The notes beneath the pieces were generated by a model. It saw only the letters and a program-made list of their open reading frames with translations, did no database searches and was not told the origin of the DNA. The position numbers were made by a program, and so were the translations under genes. From the NCBI GenBank assembly GCA_947488175.1, contig CANKYO010000004.1:248001-312000 (forward strand): a stretch of 64,000 bases of DNA, in the 5' to 3' direction. Source of the stretch: an uncultured Paracoccaceae bacterium. GTDB taxonomy: Bacteria > Pseudomonadota > Alphaproteobacteria > Rhodobacterales > Rhodobacteraceae. Shown here piece after piece: positions 63,995-64,000 of the stretch; the first letter of the stretch is position 1, and every line of letters starts with the position of its first letter.

Positions 63995-64000
63995 CTTGCA

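Noticed and set aside
1..64000. tRNA, rRNA, CRISPR array, prophage or integrase
   Set aside because: No tRNA cloverleaf, ribosomal RNA segment, regularly spaced repeats, integrase or phage structural gene could be recognised on either strand.

Overview
The window is a high-GC alphaproteobacterial chromosome segment, almost certainly from the Rhodobacteraceae (Roseobacter group). The grounds are the nuo gene order nuoA-B-C-D-E-F-G-H-I-J-K-L-M-N followed by birA-coaX-rnj, a 671-residue Paracoccus-type NuoG, a leucine/isovalerate (liu) cluster, Hint-domain and sarcosine oxidase genes, and the many TGATG/ATGA stop-start overlaps. No tRNA, rRNA, CRISPR array, phage or complete insertion sequence is recognisable.

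Layout. 1-4.1 kb: a truncated sarcosine oxidase beta gene, then ccmI-ruvX-DUF1289 and a membrane protein. 4.1-8.2 kb: an ABC ATPase, an AlkC-type DNA glycosylase coupled to an atypical SDR, and a Hint-domain protein. 8.1-13.1 kb: prfC flanked by four related lipoproteins with a TbpB-like beta-barrel pattern plus one unrelated lipoprotein. 13.1-16.4 kb: two conserved unknowns, a DEAD-box helicase, and a palindrome-rich gap.

16.9-45.8 kb (minus strand): the complex I locus, read from nuoA at 45.8 kb down to rnj at 16.9 kb. All 14 nuo genes look intact. They are interleaved with about 25 non-nuo genes: GFA/CENP-V-like zinc proteins, a sulfotransferase, lipoproteins, small membrane proteins, DUF3291/DUF4259/CMD proteins, and three low-GC genes for exported proteins placed between membrane-subunit genes. 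A tetR gene in the opposite orientation separates nuoA from nuoB onward. The most unusual local structure is at nuoK. A 34-bp direct repeat carries a second copy of the nuoK start, and the extra copy opens a chimeric gene for a probable exported protein.

45.9-57.5 kb: leucine catabolism on the minus strand (isovaleryl-CoA dehydrogenase, both methylcrotonyl-CoA carboxylase subunits, methylglutaconyl-CoA hydratase, HMG-CoA lyase), again interleaved with small exported proteins, a GST and a flavodoxin-like protein. 57.6-64 kb: a CreA-family protein, a DegT/StrS aminotransferase, phosphoglycolate phosphatase, and the glmU-glmS-alkD operon for UDP-GlcNAc precursor synthesis and alkylation repair.

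Several families of intergenic palindromes occur: GTAG-type REP-like hairpins, GGGGCGCTGCCCC stem-loops, and AT-rich hairpin pairs inside the nuo locus. All functional calls come from reading translated sequences and motifs; no database search was run.
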